Positions 6,651 through 7,885 of a stretch of DNA of 7,885 bases are shown here, piece by piece. The notes under the pieces were generated by a model that saw nothing but the letters and a program-made list of their open reading frames with translations, ran no database searches and was not told the origin of the DNA. The position numbers were made by a program, and so were the translations under genes. The DNA comes from DATBMA01 sp036555105. Lineage in GTDB: Bacteria; Actinomycetota; Acidimicrobiia; Spongiisociales; ZC4RG35. The DNA is taken from assembly GCA_036555105.1 (NCBI GenBank), contig DATBMA010000055.1, forward strand, positions 1 to 7,885, read 5' to 3'. The first letter of the stretch is position 1, and every line of letters begins with the position of its first letter.

Positions 6651-7885
6651 TGGCGAAGATCCACGGCGGCCAGGTCCTGGCCCGCGCCTTGCGGGCCATC
6701 GGCGTCGATACCGCGTTCACGTTGACCGGCGGCCATGTCGTTGCGGTACTCGACGGGCTGGTCCAAGAGGGCATCAGGGTGGTGGACCTCCGCCACGAAC
6801 AAGCGGTGGTCCATGCGGCCGAGGCCTATGCCCGTCTCACCGGCCAACTCGGGTTGGCTGTGGTCACCGCCGGGCCGGGCGTGACCGACTCGGTGACGGG
6901 GGTTGCCAACGCGCTGCACTCCGATACTCCGTTGTTGGTCATCGGGGGGCGTCATTTCGTGCGCCAGGAGCTCAAAGGCGGGCTCCAGGAGATGGACCAT
7001 CCGCGGCTGATGTCTTCGGTGACCAAGTGGGCGGCCACTGCCTGGCAGACCGATCGACTGGCCGACTACGTGTCCACCGCCGCTCGTCATGCCTTTGCCG
7101 GCCGCGGGGGCCCGGTCTTCATCGACGTCCCGATGGAGGTCCAGTTCGACATGGTCGAAGAGTCCGGGATCACCTGGCCGCCGCCGCCGGACCGCGGCCA
7201 GATCGGCGGACTGGAGGAGAAGGTCCTCGAGCGAGCGCTCGAGCTGATGCAGAACTCCGCCCGGCCGGTGATCTTCGCTTCCGCCGTCGGTCCCGGCCCG
7301 AACCGCCTGCATGATTTGGCCGAGGCCTGGCAGGCGCCGGCCTTCCTCAGCGGCCGGGCGCGGGGATCGATACCCAGCGGACACCCGCTGTTGGGAGTGC
7401 ACACCCGCAGCCGCACGATGGCCGACGCCGATCTCGTTCTTGCCTTGGGGGTGGATTGGGACTTCCGGGCCGGATACGGAGAGCACCTTGCGCCAGAGGC
7501 GGTGGTCATCCAGGTCGACCGTGATCAGGCCAAGATCGGATGGAATCGCCCGGCCACCCTGGGGATGGTGGCCGATCCCAGCCGCGTGGTCGAACAGCTG
7601 ACCGGCCAGGCTGGGCGACTGCGCCCCGGACGGGAGAGAACCTGGGCGGATAATTTCTCCGCCGCGGAGAGCGCCACTGCAGCCGCGCTCCGGACGGAGG
7701 CGATGGCCGCCGCCGACAGCCCGGTCGATCCCACCAGGTTCTCCATCGAGGTGGGCGAGTTCTTCGGCAAGGAGTCGATCGTTGCGGTGGACGGCGGCGA
7801 CATCGTCTCAACCGCCGCACGCTGGATCCAGGTCTCGTCACCGGGACACCTCCTCGACCCCGGGCCGTTTGGCACTCTCGGGACC
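6650..7885 (+). CDS. Thiamine-diphosphate-dependent enzyme, acetolactate synthase-like (partial, 3' end outside window)
   Basis: 412 residues are visible and the gene continues past the window. It belongs to the superfamily of acetolactate synthase, oxalyl-CoA decarboxylase, 2-hydroxyacyl-CoA lyase and benzaldehyde lyase, which cleave or join C-C bonds next to a carbonyl. RHEQAVVHAAEAYAR (48-62) places the ThDP-activating glutamate at E50, followed by TAGPGVTD (73-80). GGPVFIDVPMEVQ (153-165) ends the first domain. Residues ~190-320 form the central domain. VDGGD (380-384) and DPGPFGTLGT (403-412) begin the ThDP-binding domain, while the GDG...N metal motif lies beyond the window. The start is GTG 6650, sharing one base with the upstream TAG; a GGCAGG lies just before it. 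It lacks features that would mark sulfoacetaldehyde acetyltransferase. Its role beside an aminotransferase and amine oxidase is unclear; a decarboxylase or lyase acting on a keto-acid product is possible. Confidence 0.85.
   Translation, partial: MAKIHGGQVLARALRAIGVDTAFTLTGGHVVAVLDGLVQEGIRVVDLRHEQAVVHAAEAYARLTGQLGLAVVTAGPGVTDSVTGVANALHSDTPLLVIGGRHFVRQELKGGLQEMDHPRLMSSVTKWAATAWQTDRLADYVSTAARHAFAGRGGPVFIDVPMEVQFDMVEESGITWPPPPDRGQIGGLEEKVLERALELMQNSARPVIFASAVGPGPNRLHDLAEAWQAPAFLSGRARGSIPSGHPLLGVHTRSRTMADADLVLALGVDWDFRAGYGEHLAPEAVVIQVDRDQAKIGWNRPATLGMVADPSRVVEQLTGQAGRLRPGRERTWADNFSAAESATAAALRTEAMAAADSPVDPTRFSIEVGEFFGKESIVAVDGGDIVSTAARWIQVSSPGHLLDPGPFGTLGT

Noticed and set aside
6305..7486. 393-residue leftward open frame opposite the FAD and ThDP genes
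   Set aside because: It spans the junction of two well-supported coupled genes and shows only low-complexity composition.
3928..7885. Taurine-pyruvate aminotransferase plus sulfoacetaldehyde acetyltransferase reading of the aminotransferase and ThDP genes
   Set aside because: The aminotransferase motifs are HemL-like, and the ThDP protein's N-terminal and glutamate-region motifs do not match the Xsc pattern.

Overview
This is a high-GC window with GTG starts, 1-4 nt start/stop overlaps and an AbiEi/DUF559-type accessory gene. The style fits a free-living actinobacterium, possibly of the Acidimicrobiia type. That placement is an inference from composition and protein style; there is no rRNA, tRNA or marker gene to confirm it.

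Layout. (1) Positions 1-1090 form an accessory segment: a 307-residue protein with a predicted AbiEi-like winged-helix N-terminus and a DUF559/Vsr-like nuclease C-terminus, read rightward. It is bracketed by two nearly identical ~50-bp copies of a palindromic repeat (31-80 and 1039-1088, one mismatch). The downstream copy supplies the last eight residues and the stop codon of the gene. (2) Positions 1094-3603 hold a leftward gene pair: an NAD-type aldehyde dehydrogenase followed after 56 bp by an agmatinase/guanidinobutyrase-type ureohydrolase. (3) Positions 3604-3927 are a 324-bp divergent control region. Its right half contains three strong hairpins in front of a good ribosome binding site. 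(4) Positions 3928-7885 hold a rightward, translationally coupled set: a class III PLP aminotransferase resembling glutamate-1-semialdehyde aminomutase, a PuuB-like FAD amine oxidoreductase (GTGA overlap), and a thiamine-diphosphate enzyme of the acetolactate synthase/2-hydroxyacyl-CoA lyase superfamily (TAGTG overlap) that runs off the window end.

How the genes may work together. The ureohydrolase would release urea and an amine or amino acid from a guanidino compound. The aminotransferase and/or the FAD oxidoreductase would convert the amine to an aldehyde, and the aldehyde dehydrogenase would oxidise that to an acid. A guanidinobutyrate, agmatine or putrescine type of catabolism fits best, but the exact substrate cannot be read from sequence. 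The thiamine-diphosphate enzyme is the unexplained member and makes the cluster unlike the standard Puu or Gab pathways.

The best candidates for something undescribed are the gene-bracketing palindromic repeat that writes the protein's C-terminus, the hairpin-rich leader of the aminotransferase operon, and the ThDP-containing amine catabolic cluster. No tRNA, rRNA, CRISPR array, transposase or integrase was found.
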